Assembly: GCA_900543105.1 (NCBI GenBank)
Contig: UQQA01000127.1
Coordinates: 1-7,012, forward strand
Length of the DNA stretch: 7,012 nucleotides
Direction: 5' to 3'
From: an uncultured Ruminococcus sp.
GTDB taxonomy: Bacteria; Bacillota; Clostridia; Oscillospirales; Ruminococcaceae
The notes beneath the pieces are model-generated. The model did not search any database. It saw only the letters and a program-made list of their open reading frames with translations, and was not told the origin of the DNA. Shown one piece after another: positions 1 to 6,470 of the stretch. Position numbers and translations under genes: made by a program. The stretch's first letter is position 1. Each line of letters begins with the position of its first letter.

Positions 1-93
1 TGCGTTTTCAACAGCCGGGCGAATTTTTACAAGGGTAAGTTCGTTTCAAACACTATCCTTAATGCAAACTCATTCAAAAAGCTTATTGGCTGA
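1..93 (+). CDS. Possible 3' end of an upstream gene, product unknown (partial)
   Basis: The frame starting at base 1 stays open for 30 codons and stops at TGA (91-93), giving a C-terminus that ends ...SFKKLIG. Its codons (ttc, aac, agc, aag, atc, ctt, ggc) resemble those of the downstream genes, and an intrinsic terminator starts 15 bases after the stop, as expected at the end of a gene. A second frame (from base 2) is also open until 106, so the frame choice rests mainly on codon style and stop placement. I do not recognise the peptide and cannot name a family. The gene body lies outside the window. Confidence 0.35.
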   Translation, partial: CVFNSRANFYKGKFVSNTILNANSFKKLIG

Positions 94-107
94 TAAAAAT
101 ATATAAT

Positions 108-143
108 ATCCCGAAAAGACAAGGCGTTTTTTCGGGATTTTTT
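108..143 (+). terminator. Intrinsic terminator upstream of the methyltransferase gene
   Basis: A 10-bp perfect stem (atcccgaaaa at 108-117 with ttttcgggat at 129-138) encloses an 11-nt loop and runs straight into a T tract (138-143). This is a classic Rho-independent terminator on the plus strand. It separates the upstream transcript from the promoter that follows. The stem's A-rich foot also gives a short U run on the other strand, but no minus-strand gene is seen here. Confidence 0.85.
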
Positions 144-144
144 A

Positions 145-173
145 TTGCATTTTATGCGAAAATATGCTATAAT
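145..173 (+). promoter_or_regulatory. Sigma-A-type promoter with extended -10 for the three-gene run
   Basis: A perfect TATAAT (168-173) is preceded by TG one base upstream (TGCTATAAT, 165-173), an extended -10. A weak -35 (TTGCAT, 145-150) sits at the ideal 17-bp spacing. The start of transcription would fall near 180, giving a 5' leader of about 60 nt that is very AT rich and contains the short palindrome ataatattat (181-190). No riboswitch or operator is recognisable in the leader. Confidence 0.7.
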
Positions 174-238
174 ATCAAAGATAATATTATAATTAGGGAA
201 AGTATACACTTTTTTAGTATAATAATTAAGGAGTTAAT

Positions 239-1213
239 ATGGCTTACAATAATAACAGAGGAAATGCGCCGCAGAAGCGCAGTTCCGATAACGGAAATTT
301 CAGAAGCGGACACGGAAATGACCGCGGATTTGACCGCAACGGACGGGGAGGCTCACGTCCGACGGGAAGAAGCGGCGGTTACCGCGAAAGACGCTCCGGC
401 GATGATGAGCGTTTCGGCAATTCGTCCGAGCGTTATGAGCGCGAGGAGCGCATAGAGCGTGATGATGAATGTGACGACAACGGCGGTCTTATCATCGGCA
501 GGAATCCCGTTATCGAGGCTTTGAAGTCGGGAAAGCAGATAGACACTGTTTATGTTGACAGCGACAGTGGCGGAAGCATCGGTCTTATCTGCAAAATGGC
601 AAAGGAACGCGATATTGTTGTAAAGCAGGTAAACTCGCAGAAGCTTGATTCGATGTCGGACGGAAAGTCGCATCAGGGCGTTATCGCTTCGGGCGCTTGT
701 GCCGAATATTCGAGCGTTGAGGAGATACTTGCAAAGGCAAAGGAAAAGGGCGCTGACCCGTTTATCATAATCTGTGACGAGATAGAGGACCCGCACAATC
801 TTGGTGCAATAATCCGTACAGCCGAAGCGGCAGGCGTTGACGGCGTTATCATTCCGAAGAGAAGAAGCGCTTCGCTCAACCGGACGGTCTACAAGACCTC
901 GGCAGGTGCGGCGAGCTATGTTCCCGTTGCGAGGGTATCTAACCTTGCGGCGGCTATCGATGAGCTGAAAGAGAACGGCATCTGGATATACGGCACTGAC
1001 GCTTCGGGCGAGGATTACACAAAGGTTGACACAAGCGGTCCCTGCGCTATCGTTATCGGCTCGGAGGGCTTCGGAATGGGCAGGCTCACCAAGGAAAAAT
1101 GCGATTTTCTGTTAAAGCTGCCGATGTTCGGTCAGGTCAACTCGCTGAATGCTTCGGTTGCGGCAGGAATTTTTATGTATGAAACTGTCCGAAGACGCGG
1201 ACTGAAAAAATAA
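239..1213 (+). CDS. rlmB: SpoU/TrmH-family rRNA (guanosine-2'-O-)-methyltransferase, RlmB type, with Arg/Gly-rich N-terminal extension
   Basis: This is a cytosolic SAM-dependent RNA 2'-O-methyltransferase of the knotted SPOUT fold. The best-studied relative, RlmB, methylates a guanosine in the peptidyl-transferase region of 23S rRNA; the substrate here is inferred. Residues 1-83 are low-complexity and rich in Arg, Gly, Asp and Glu, and are probably disordered. Residues 84-155 fit the L30e-like RNA-binding domain (LIIGRNPVIEAL, then KSHQGVIA). The catalytic domain shows all three family motifs: DPHNLGAIIR (184-193, with N187 and catalytic-type R193), IGSEGFGM (273-280), and PMFGQVNSLNASVAAG (295-310, the knot). 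At 324 aa it exceeds the roughly 245 aa of E. coli RlmB because of the N-terminal extension. ATG at 239 is set by AAGGAG (228-233) five bases upstream. It is first in a likely operon. Assignment to RlmB rather than another TrmH paralogue is probable but not certain. Confidence 0.9.
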   Translation: MAYNNNRGNAPQKRSSDNGNFRSGHGNDRGFDRNGRGGSRPTGRSGGYRERRSGDDERFGNSSERYEREERIERDDECDDNGGLIIGRNPVIEALKSGKQIDTVYVDSDSGGSIGLICKMAKERDIVVKQVNSQKLDSMSDGKSHQGVIASGACAEYSSVEEILAKAKEKGADPFIIICDEIEDPHNLGAIIRTAEAAGVDGVIIPKRRSASLNRTVYKTSAGAASYVPVARVSNLAAAIDELKENGIWIYGTDASGEDYTKVDTSGPCAIVIGSEGFGMGRLTKEKCDFLLKLPMFGQVNSLNASVAAGIFMYETVRRRGLKK

Positions 1214-1219
1214 ACGGTT

Positions 1220-1227
1220 AGGGGGTG
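1220..1227 (+). promoter_or_regulatory. Shine-Dalgarno site fixing a TTG start
   Basis: AGGGGGTG lies seven bases before TTG at 1235, close to the AGGAGGTG consensus. It supports the unusual TTG as the true start. No in-frame ATG or GTG lies near it, and the reading MADKLYSVDD begins with a motif that recurs later in the protein. The GTG at 1225-1227 is in a different frame. Confidence 0.7.
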
Positions 1228-1234
1228 AAGAATT

Positions 1235-3964
1235 TTGGCAGACAAGCTTTACTCGGTCGATGATATCATAAACGAATATTCGGGAAAAGGCGGCTCGGAT
1301 GACGGCAAAAAGGAAAGCGTTGACGAGCTGCTCGAAAATTTCCGAAAAAACGATCCTACCGAAACGGTAACACTGCACAACACGGATATTTTCGGCAAGA
1401 TAAACGAAGAAGCCGCTGATGATTCGGACGAAAAGTCGGAAAAGCCGTTGAAGTCCGATGGCGCTTTTGAGGAAAAGTACGGCAAGCTTTCCGAAAAGAT
1501 GAACGAGGTTGCAAAGCGTGAGAGTGAAACTCCCGAAAAGGTCGTAAAAGGTCAGGGCAGGGAGCGTTCTTTCTCCGAGAAGATAGAAAACGGCTTCGGA
1601 GATGATAAAAAGGCTGAAAAGGGCGATTCGCTTGCTCAACGCTTCAAAAACAGAAAGAAGCAGGAGGAAGCGGAAAAGGAAGAAGCTCCCACACCCGAGC
1701 CGACTGTACAGAAGCCCGTTCAGCCAAGTCCATTCGACAAATATGAAGCCATTGCCGGTGACAGTTCGGACGATGACGAAGCGGAGGACAAGGCTTCCGA
1801 AACTATAAAAAAGGGCAAAAGTCTTGACGAGATACTTGATGAATACTCCAAGGAACGCCCTGCACAGAAAGCAAAAAAGGAGTTCACTCAGCATCGCAGC
1901 ATAACCGAATTCTTCACTCGGAAGCTTCCGACAGATGATGCGGGCGGCGAGCTTTCCGATGAGATGCGCCGACTTCGCAGGGAGCGTTTGTCGAGGACGC
2001 AGGGGGTAACTCCCGTTGAAAGAAAGTCGATATCGGATATCGACTTAAAGCTGGAGGACAAGATACTGCCCGACACGGCGCAGTTCAGGATAGACGCTGA
2101 ATCCGCAAAGCTCGATGCACTCAAAGAACGCAGAAACAAGAAGATAAAGGATTTCGTTCTTGTCGGCGACGAGGAGGACGAGCCTGATGAAGAAACCGAT
2201 GAAAAGGCTATCGAAGATTATGAGGAATATGATGATGCGGCGGCTGTTGTCAGCGACATCGACCGAATAAAGGGAACGCTCACGCTCAGGCTCATCGTGG
2301 TTGCGGTCTGCCTTGTGGTGAGTGCGTATATCTCACTTGCGAACGACCTCAACATCTTCCCGATGTTCGATCTTCTCAGCAAGAGGACGCAGACGAACAC
2401 ATATCTCTTCGTCAATGCGATAATAGGCATACTTGCGGCGTTTTCGGCTTATCCCGTTATAAGCTGCGGACTTTCAAAGCTGTTTTCGATGAAAGCTGAC
2501 TGTGACAGTCTGAGTGCCGTTGCTATGGTGACGGGCATTGCGAACTGCGTTATAATGTTCGCGAACAGCAATCTTATAAAGGGCAGCATTGTACATATTT
2601 ACCTCACGACGGCGATACTTTCGCTGCTGTTCAACACGATAGGAAAGCTGTTGATAGTGATGAGGACAAAGCGAAGCTTCGGTTTCGTTTCGGGCAGCGG
2701 CGACAAATACGCTCTGCTAAAGGTCGGGGACGAAGAAACTGCACAGAATTTCACGAGGGGAACGCTTCGCGATTTTCCAAACCTCGTTTCGATGAAAAAG
2801 ACGGAGATGCTCCGTGATTTCCTCAAAATTTCGTATGCGCCCGACAGCACGGACAATTTCTGCCGTGTGTTCACGCCGATAATACTTGCGGCGGGAGTGA
2901 TAGTCGGGGTGCTTGCAGGCTTTGTGGCTAAGGGCGAATACGGTTCGGCAGGTGCTTATGTCGGCTTCTCGGTATTCACGGGCTGCGTTGCGATATGCTC
3001 GGCTGTTTCGCTGATGCTCGTTGTAAATCTTCCCATGGAGAAAGCTTCAAAGAAGAATTCGGAGCTTCAGGGTGCTTTGCTCGGATATGATGCAGTTGAA
3101 GAATTCGCCGACACGAACAGCGTTCTCATTGATGCTGCGCAGCTTTTCCCGCAGGGAAGCGTTACGCTTTCGGCGATAAAGGTCTTTTCCGATACAAGAA
3201 TAGATGAAGCTATCGTTGAGGCGGCGAGCCTTACGAATCAGTCAGGCAGCATATTAAAGAATATGTTCTACGACATCATCGCAGGAAAGACTGAGCTTCT
3301 TGACCCCGTTGAAAGCTATATTTTCGAGGATTCAATGGGACTTTGCGGCTGGATAAACAACAAGCGTGTTCTTCTCGGCAGCCGTGAGCTTATGATAAAC
3401 CACAGCATTGAGGAAGTTCCCTCGGCGGCAAAGGAGCAGGAATACACGCGCGGCGGAAGATCGGCGGTATATCTCTCCATTTCGGGTGAGCTTTCGGCGA
3501 TGTTCATTGTTGAGATAAGCCCCTCACTCGAAGTCAAGAGGGCGCTGACGGAGCTTTCAAAGCAGGGCGTTTACACGGTGATAAAGACGGTCGATTCGCT
3601 CATTTCGATAAACCTTATATCGGAGCTTTATGGGGTCTCGTCCGAATATTTCAAGCTGCTGCCGTTCAGGCTTTACGAAAAGTATGAAGAAACCGTTTCT
3701 TATGAGCCGAAGGTAAAGGCAACGGCTGCCTGCTCCGGAAAATTTGCGGCGCTTTCATCTATAATATGCGGCTGCAAAAACCTCCGAGGGACTATCACTA
3801 CGGGCATTGCGCTTGAAGCGGTATCGGTACTGCTCGGAATAATGATATGCTTCGCAATGGTGCTTCTCAAATGCTTCGGCGAGCTTTCGGCAACAATGAC
3901 CTGCGCTTACAATCTTTGCTTTGCGTTGGTATTCGCTGCATTTCAGTTATTCAGAAAAGTATGA
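1235..3964 (+). CDS. Large membrane protein: degenerate, probably non-catalytic P1B-like P-type ATPase with long acidic disordered N-terminus
   Basis: The product is 909 aa with a TTG start. Residues 1-340 are highly charged and probably disordered and cytosolic, and carry three copies of a motif like SVDDIINEY (7-15, 28-36, 196-204). Membrane segments are predicted by eye near 350-367, 388-410, 424-444, 452-475, 543-565, 573-598, 855-878 and 885-905. This 4+2+2 pattern, with a small loop (476-542) and a large cytosolic loop (599-850), is the layout of P1B ATPases. The large loop keeps the family's framework: LIDAAQLFPQG (631-641) sits where FDKTGTLTxG belongs, with D633 kept; MGLCGWINNKRVLLGSRELM (701-720) resembles the nucleotide-domain glycine region; KTVD (784-787) replaces TGD. 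TGE, CPC, HP and GDGxND motifs are absent. I infer a pseudo-enzyme that does not pump; its role is unknown. It lies 21 nt after the methyltransferase gene and 15 nt before the chemoreceptor. The fold assignment rests on motif spacing, not on a database match. Confidence 0.75.
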   Translation: MADKLYSVDDIINEYSGKGGSDDGKKESVDELLENFRKNDPTETVTLHNTDIFGKINEEAADDSDEKSEKPLKSDGAFEEKYGKLSEKMNEVAKRESETPEKVVKGQGRERSFSEKIENGFGDDKKAEKGDSLAQRFKNRKKQEEAEKEEAPTPEPTVQKPVQPSPFDKYEAIAGDSSDDDEAEDKASETIKKGKSLDEILDEYSKERPAQKAKKEFTQHRSITEFFTRKLPTDDAGGELSDEMRRLRRERLSRTQGVTPVERKSISDIDLKLEDKILPDTAQFRIDAESAKLDALKERRNKKIKDFVLVGDEEDEPDEETDEKAIEDYEEYDDAAAVVSDIDRIKGTLTLRLIVVAVCLVVSAYISLANDLNIFPMFDLLSKRTQTNTYLFVNAIIGILAAFSAYPVISCGLSKLFSMKADCDSLSAVAMVTGIANCVIMFANSNLIKGSIVHIYLTTAILSLLFNTIGKLLIVMRTKRSFGFVSGSGDKYALLKVGDEETAQNFTRGTLRDFPNLVSMKKTEMLRDFLKISYAPDSTDNFCRVFTPIILAAGVIVGVLAGFVAKGEYGSAGAYVGFSVFTGCVAICSAVSLMLVVNLPMEKASKKNSELQGALLGYDAVEEFADTNSVLIDAAQLFPQGSVTLSAIKVFSDTRIDEAIVEAASLTNQSGSILKNMFYDIIAGKTELLDPVESYIFEDSMGLCGWINNKRVLLGSRELMINHSIEEVPSAAKEQEYTRGGRSAVYLSISGELSAMFIVEISPSLEVKRALTELSKQGVYTVIKTVDSLISINLISELYGVSSEYFKLLPFRLYEKYEETVSYEPKVKATAACSGKFAALSSIICGCKNLRGTITTGIALEAVSVLLGIMICFAMVLLKCFGELSATMTCAYNLCFALVFAAFQLFRKV

Positions 3965-3965
3965 T

Positions 3966-3973
3966 AAAGGGTG
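3966..3973 (+). promoter_or_regulatory. Shine-Dalgarno site deciding the chemoreceptor start
   Basis: AAAGGGTG lies six bases before ATG at 3980. The last three bases (GTG, 3971-3973) are themselves an in-frame possible start that would add three residues (MNK). That GTG would have no properly spaced ribosome site, so ATG at 3980 is preferred. Confidence 0.55.
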
Positions 3974-3979
3974 AATAAA

Positions 3980-5944
3980 ATGAAAAAGAAGATCGGTTTT
4001 GACAAAAGAATACTTTTCTACATTTGTGCGGTAATGGTGATACTGCAGGTGCTTGTTATGGGTGTGGGCTACGGTATTTCCGATAAGATCGTCGGCGACG
4101 AACAGCGTGAAAAGATCGTTGCCGAAATGCAGATCTATGTCAATGGGCTTGACAGCTGGATAAAGGACAAGGAAAACGGACTTTATCTTGTCGGACAGGC
4201 AGTTGCTGATTACGGACTTGACAGAAACGAGACGATGAAGGCTCTCAACGACCGTAAATCACTTGACAGCTCAATAATGGAAAACTATGTATGCTTCCCT
4301 AATGATGATGTTATTTTTGCTTCCGGTATCGATGTTCCCGAGGGACTTATCGTGACCGAACGCGATTGGTATAAGGCTGCTGTTGCGGCGGACGGAAAGA
4401 TGATCTGCACCGACCCTTACATTGATGCGAGCACGGGCAGTCTTGTTGTCACCGTTGCAAAAATAATCAAAAAGGGATCGGAGATCTTCTGCGTTGTCGG
4501 TGCAGATGTTACTATTGATGAACTGGTTGCAAAATGCAGCGAGTTCAAGATATATGATAATTCATACACGTTCCTTGTTTCAACAGCGGGCGATTTTATC
4601 GTACACGAAAATACCGATTTCCTTCCGAATGCCGCAGACGGCGAAGCAAAATTTGTTAATATTGCCGATGTTCCGCAGTATTCGGGAAAAAATATTACAG
4701 CGGATTCTGTTGTAAAGATAAAGGATTACAACAACAAAACAGTTATGGTATGCACCTCGCCGCTTTCAAACGGCTGGCAGCTTGGCTACAGCATCGATTA
4801 CAGAGAATATTCACGTTCACTCCGTATGCTCAGGACAGTCTACATTGCGATCCTTGTTCCTGCGATACTCGCAGTCCTTTTCGTAGGAAGGTTTGTCCTT
4901 AAAAAGTGTCTGAAGCCTGTAAAGAGCATACATAAGGCTATCATCAGCATGGAGAACGGCGATCTCAGCTATGCTCCCGATTATTTCGGCGATGATATTC
5001 TCGGTACGCTCTGCGAAGCACTTGCAAAGACGAACACGGCGCTCAAAGGCTATGTAAATGATATTTCCGTAAACCTTGAAAGTATGGCGAACGGAAACTT
5101 CAACGTTCGGTTCTCGGCAGATTATGTCGGCGACTTCTCCTCCATAAAGGGTTCGATCGAGGGTATTGCTTCATCTATGCAGGGTGTTATCGAGGGCGTA
5201 AGCACTGCTTCTTCGCAGGTAACTATCGGTGCGGACAGCGTTTCCGAAACGGCAACGAGCCTTGCCACGGGCGCAAGCGAGCAGTCGCAGACCGTTGACG
5301 AACTCAACGAAATAATCGAGCATTTTATGACGCTCGTTTCGCAGAGCGTTGACAATGCCGACAAGGCAAAAGAGAATTCAAATCAGACGGGCGAATGTAT
5401 CGAAAACAGCAATGCCAGCATGAAAGAGCTCCTCAATTCAATGGAGCAGATCACAGAGATGTCTACACAGATCGAAAAGATCGTCAAGACCATCGATGAT
5501 ATCGCATTCCAGACAAATATCCTTGCACTCAACGCCGCTGTCGAAGCCGCAAGAGCAGGTGCGGCAGGCAAGGGCTTCGCAGTTGTAGCCGATGAGGTAA
5601 GAAATCTCGCATCGAAGTCCGCAGAAGCCGCAAAGGGTACAACGGCACTTATCCAGAACACGACCGAAGCCGTTGCAAAGGGTTCGGCTATCGCAAATGC
5701 AACTGCCGAATCGCTTGATGCCGTTACAACAAAGTCGAGAGATGTAAACGACCTCGTTGAGAGCATCTCCAACGCCTGCGACGAGCAGAGAGAGCAGATA
5801 AGCGTTATCACGGATAAGCTTGGTGCTATTTCGGATATTGCAAGGAAGAATGCTGCGACAGCAGAAGAATCCGCCGCATCGAGCGAAGAACTCAGCGGTC
5901 AGGCAAGAACGCTCGACGATCTTATGGCACAGTTCAGAAATTAA
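3980..5944 (+). CDS. Methyl-accepting chemotaxis protein with dCache sensor domain
   Basis: A transmembrane chemoreceptor that would control CheA through CheW. Numbering is from ATG 3980 (654 aa). TM1 is about 11-31. The extracellular region of about 32-280 has dCache features: RDWYKAA (128-134), DPYID (145-149) and GADVTID (175-181). TM2 is about 287-307, followed by a HAMP domain (about 308-357, KPVKSIHKAI...MENGDLSY) and a second HAMP-like segment (358-400, MANGNFNV...GDFSSI). The cytoplasmic coiled coil (401-654) has the canonical tip (501-553) with DDIAFQTNILALNAAVEAARAG, E522 and R525. Glu/Gln/Ala-rich stretches near 427-440 and 622-640 are candidate methylation regions. No C-terminal CheR-tethering pentapeptide is seen. 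The RxWY...D pattern recalls amino-acid-binding dCache sensors, but Leu123 stands where those usually have Tyr, so the ligand is uncertain. It is third in the run. An alternative GTG start at 3971 adds three residues. Confidence 0.95.
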   Translation: MKKKIGFDKRILFYICAVMVILQVLVMGVGYGISDKIVGDEQREKIVAEMQIYVNGLDSWIKDKENGLYLVGQAVADYGLDRNETMKALNDRKSLDSSIMENYVCFPNDDVIFASGIDVPEGLIVTERDWYKAAVAADGKMICTDPYIDASTGSLVVTVAKIIKKGSEIFCVVGADVTIDELVAKCSEFKIYDNSYTFLVSTAGDFIVHENTDFLPNAADGEAKFVNIADVPQYSGKNITADSVVKIKDYNNKTVMVCTSPLSNGWQLGYSIDYREYSRSLRMLRTVYIAILVPAILAVLFVGRFVLKKCLKPVKSIHKAIISMENGDLSYAPDYFGDDILGTLCEALAKTNTALKGYVNDISVNLESMANGNFNVRFSADYVGDFSSIKGSIEGIASSMQGVIEGVSTASSQVTIGADSVSETATSLATGASEQSQTVDELNEIIEHFMTLVSQSVDNADKAKENSNQTGECIENSNASMKELLNSMEQITEMSTQIEKIVKTIDDIAFQTNILALNAAVEAARAGAAGKGFAVVADEVRNLASKSAEAAKGTTALIQNTTEAVAKGSAIANATAESLDAVTTKSRDVNDLVESISNACDEQREQISVITDKLGAISDIARKNAATAEESAASSEELSGQARTLDDLMAQFRN

Positions 5945-5950
5945 AGCTCA

Positions 5951-6143
5951 AACTGCCCTTATACTAATTCCAGACCAACCTATAGACAAATACTCGGATA
6001 TAATAATCCGATTCTGCGTCAGACTCCCTTGACAGGCGGCAGCCTGCCTGCGGTCGTCTTCCTTGACTTGGATTATTCTATCTGTCGTCTTTGTCTATAG
6101 AACGGTTTGGAATTAGTATTAGAGATTTTCTCCAAGGGCAGTT
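5951..6143. repeat. Long imperfect palindrome, probable MITE-like dispersed element
   Basis: The two halves pair over most of 193 bp: 5951-5960 with 6134-6143 (10/10); 5961-5971 with 6109-6119 (11/11); 5972-5976 with 6104-6108 (one G-T); a 3x3 mismatch; 5980-5990 with 6090-6100 (11/11); 5997-6009 with 6070-6082 (12/13). A GC-rich core holds a small hairpin (caggc 6033-6037, gcctg 6042-6046). A 14-nt bulge (6120-6133) sits on the right arm. It contains no ORF. It begins six bases after the chemoreceptor stop, so it would be transcribed as a long hairpin at the 3' end of that mRNA and may stabilise it or help termination. Dispersed copies are inferred from the form; only one copy is in the window. 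Confidence 0.7.
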
Positions 6144-6171
6144 CATATATAATAGTATATTTTTACAGTAT

Positions 6172-6208
6172 AAAACCGCCGCAGTTCATAGTGAACTGCG
6201 GCGGTTTT
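6172..6208. terminator. Strong hairpin, possible bidirectional terminator between convergent genes
   Basis: A perfect 13-bp stem (ccgccgcagttca 6176-6188, tgaactgcggcgg 6192-6204) has a 3-nt loop (tag) and is flanked by aaaa (6172-6175) and tttt (6205-6208), which extends the pairing to 17 bp. It can form on both strands and lies between convergent genes, so it could stop the chemoreceptor transcript from the left and the zinc-ribbon transcript from the right. The U run is only four bases on either strand, so termination efficiency is uncertain. Confidence 0.7.
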
Positions 6209-6213
6209 GATGA

Positions 6214-6470
6214 TGTTGAACAATGGTGTTTTTCCTGATGTCAATATGTATTGTCGTTCGTGGTGTCTGAATTTTATGTCGTTAAATTTTGTCGGAACGT
6301 GATGTTTCGCTGAGATGTCGGAACGTGATGTCTGAACTTATTGTCTTGTCGGGTTGTCATAGCGTGATGTCGGTATCAATTGTCATTCGTGATGTTTTTC
6401 GTGATGTCAAAATCAAATGTCGGGTAAAAATGTCATTCCTGCTGTCGATCGTGATGTCATTTATTTTGTT
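6214..6470. repeat. Array of ~21 degenerate 12/13-bp units, each starting TGTC or TGTT
   Basis: Read on the plus strand, TGTY starts at 6214, 6227, 6239, 6252, 6264, 6277, 6290, 6303, 6316, 6329, 6342, 6355, 6368, 6381, 6393, 6405, 6418, 6431, 6443, 6455 and 6467. Every step is 12 or 13 bp, with a mean of about 12.65. The 8-9 bases between are variable, though many units end CGTGA (for example TGTCGGAACGTGA at 6290 and 6316, TGTCATTCGTGA at 6381, TGTCGATCGTGA at 6443). It fills the space between the hairpin at 6176-6204 and the minus-strand gene. The period is not a multiple of three on average, so it is not a protein repeat; a short ORF across it is an artefact. The minus-strand gene's mRNA would carry it as 3' UTR. 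Function is unknown. Confidence 0.85.

Noticed and set aside
27..209. Minus-strand ORF over the terminator and promoter
   Set aside because: It spans the intrinsic terminator and promoter, is extremely AT-rich in composition, and has no ribosome site.
218..223. Second TATAAT close to the methyltransferase start
   Set aside because: It has no -35 at proper spacing (195-200 is aggg-rich) and would leave a leader too short to include the AAGGAG site comfortably; the extended -10 at 165-173 is far better.
1112..1894. Long minus-strand ORF of 260 codons opposite the first two genes
   Set aside because: It is a shadow of the plus-strand genes; it crosses their junction, is Phe/Leu-rich as expected opposite Glu/Lys codons, and has no supporting ribosome site or family motifs.
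2024..2046. Perfect 10-bp inverted repeat (aagtcgatat / atatcgactt, loop cgg)
   Set aside because: It lies inside the coding region for the disordered N-terminus (KSISDIDL), has no U tract or partner signal, and may be a by-product of the encoded residues.
5383..5811. Minus-strand ORF of 142 codons opposite the chemoreceptor signalling domain
   Set aside because: The plus strand here encodes the highly conserved receptor tip; the opposite ORF is an Ala/Ser-rich shadow.
6431..6460. Copy of the widespread dispersed repeat that begins TGTCATTCYGAGC
   Set aside because: Units such as TGTCATTCCTGC match only the first few bases; the GAGCGAAGC palindrome that defines that repeat is absent and the 12-13 bp register explains the match.
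6214..6470. CRISPR array or plasmid iterons
   Set aside because: Conserved segments are only 4 bp (up to 13 in a few units) with 8-9 bp between them, far shorter than CRISPR repeats and spacers, and no cas or replication initiator gene is present. Typical iterons are longer and better conserved.
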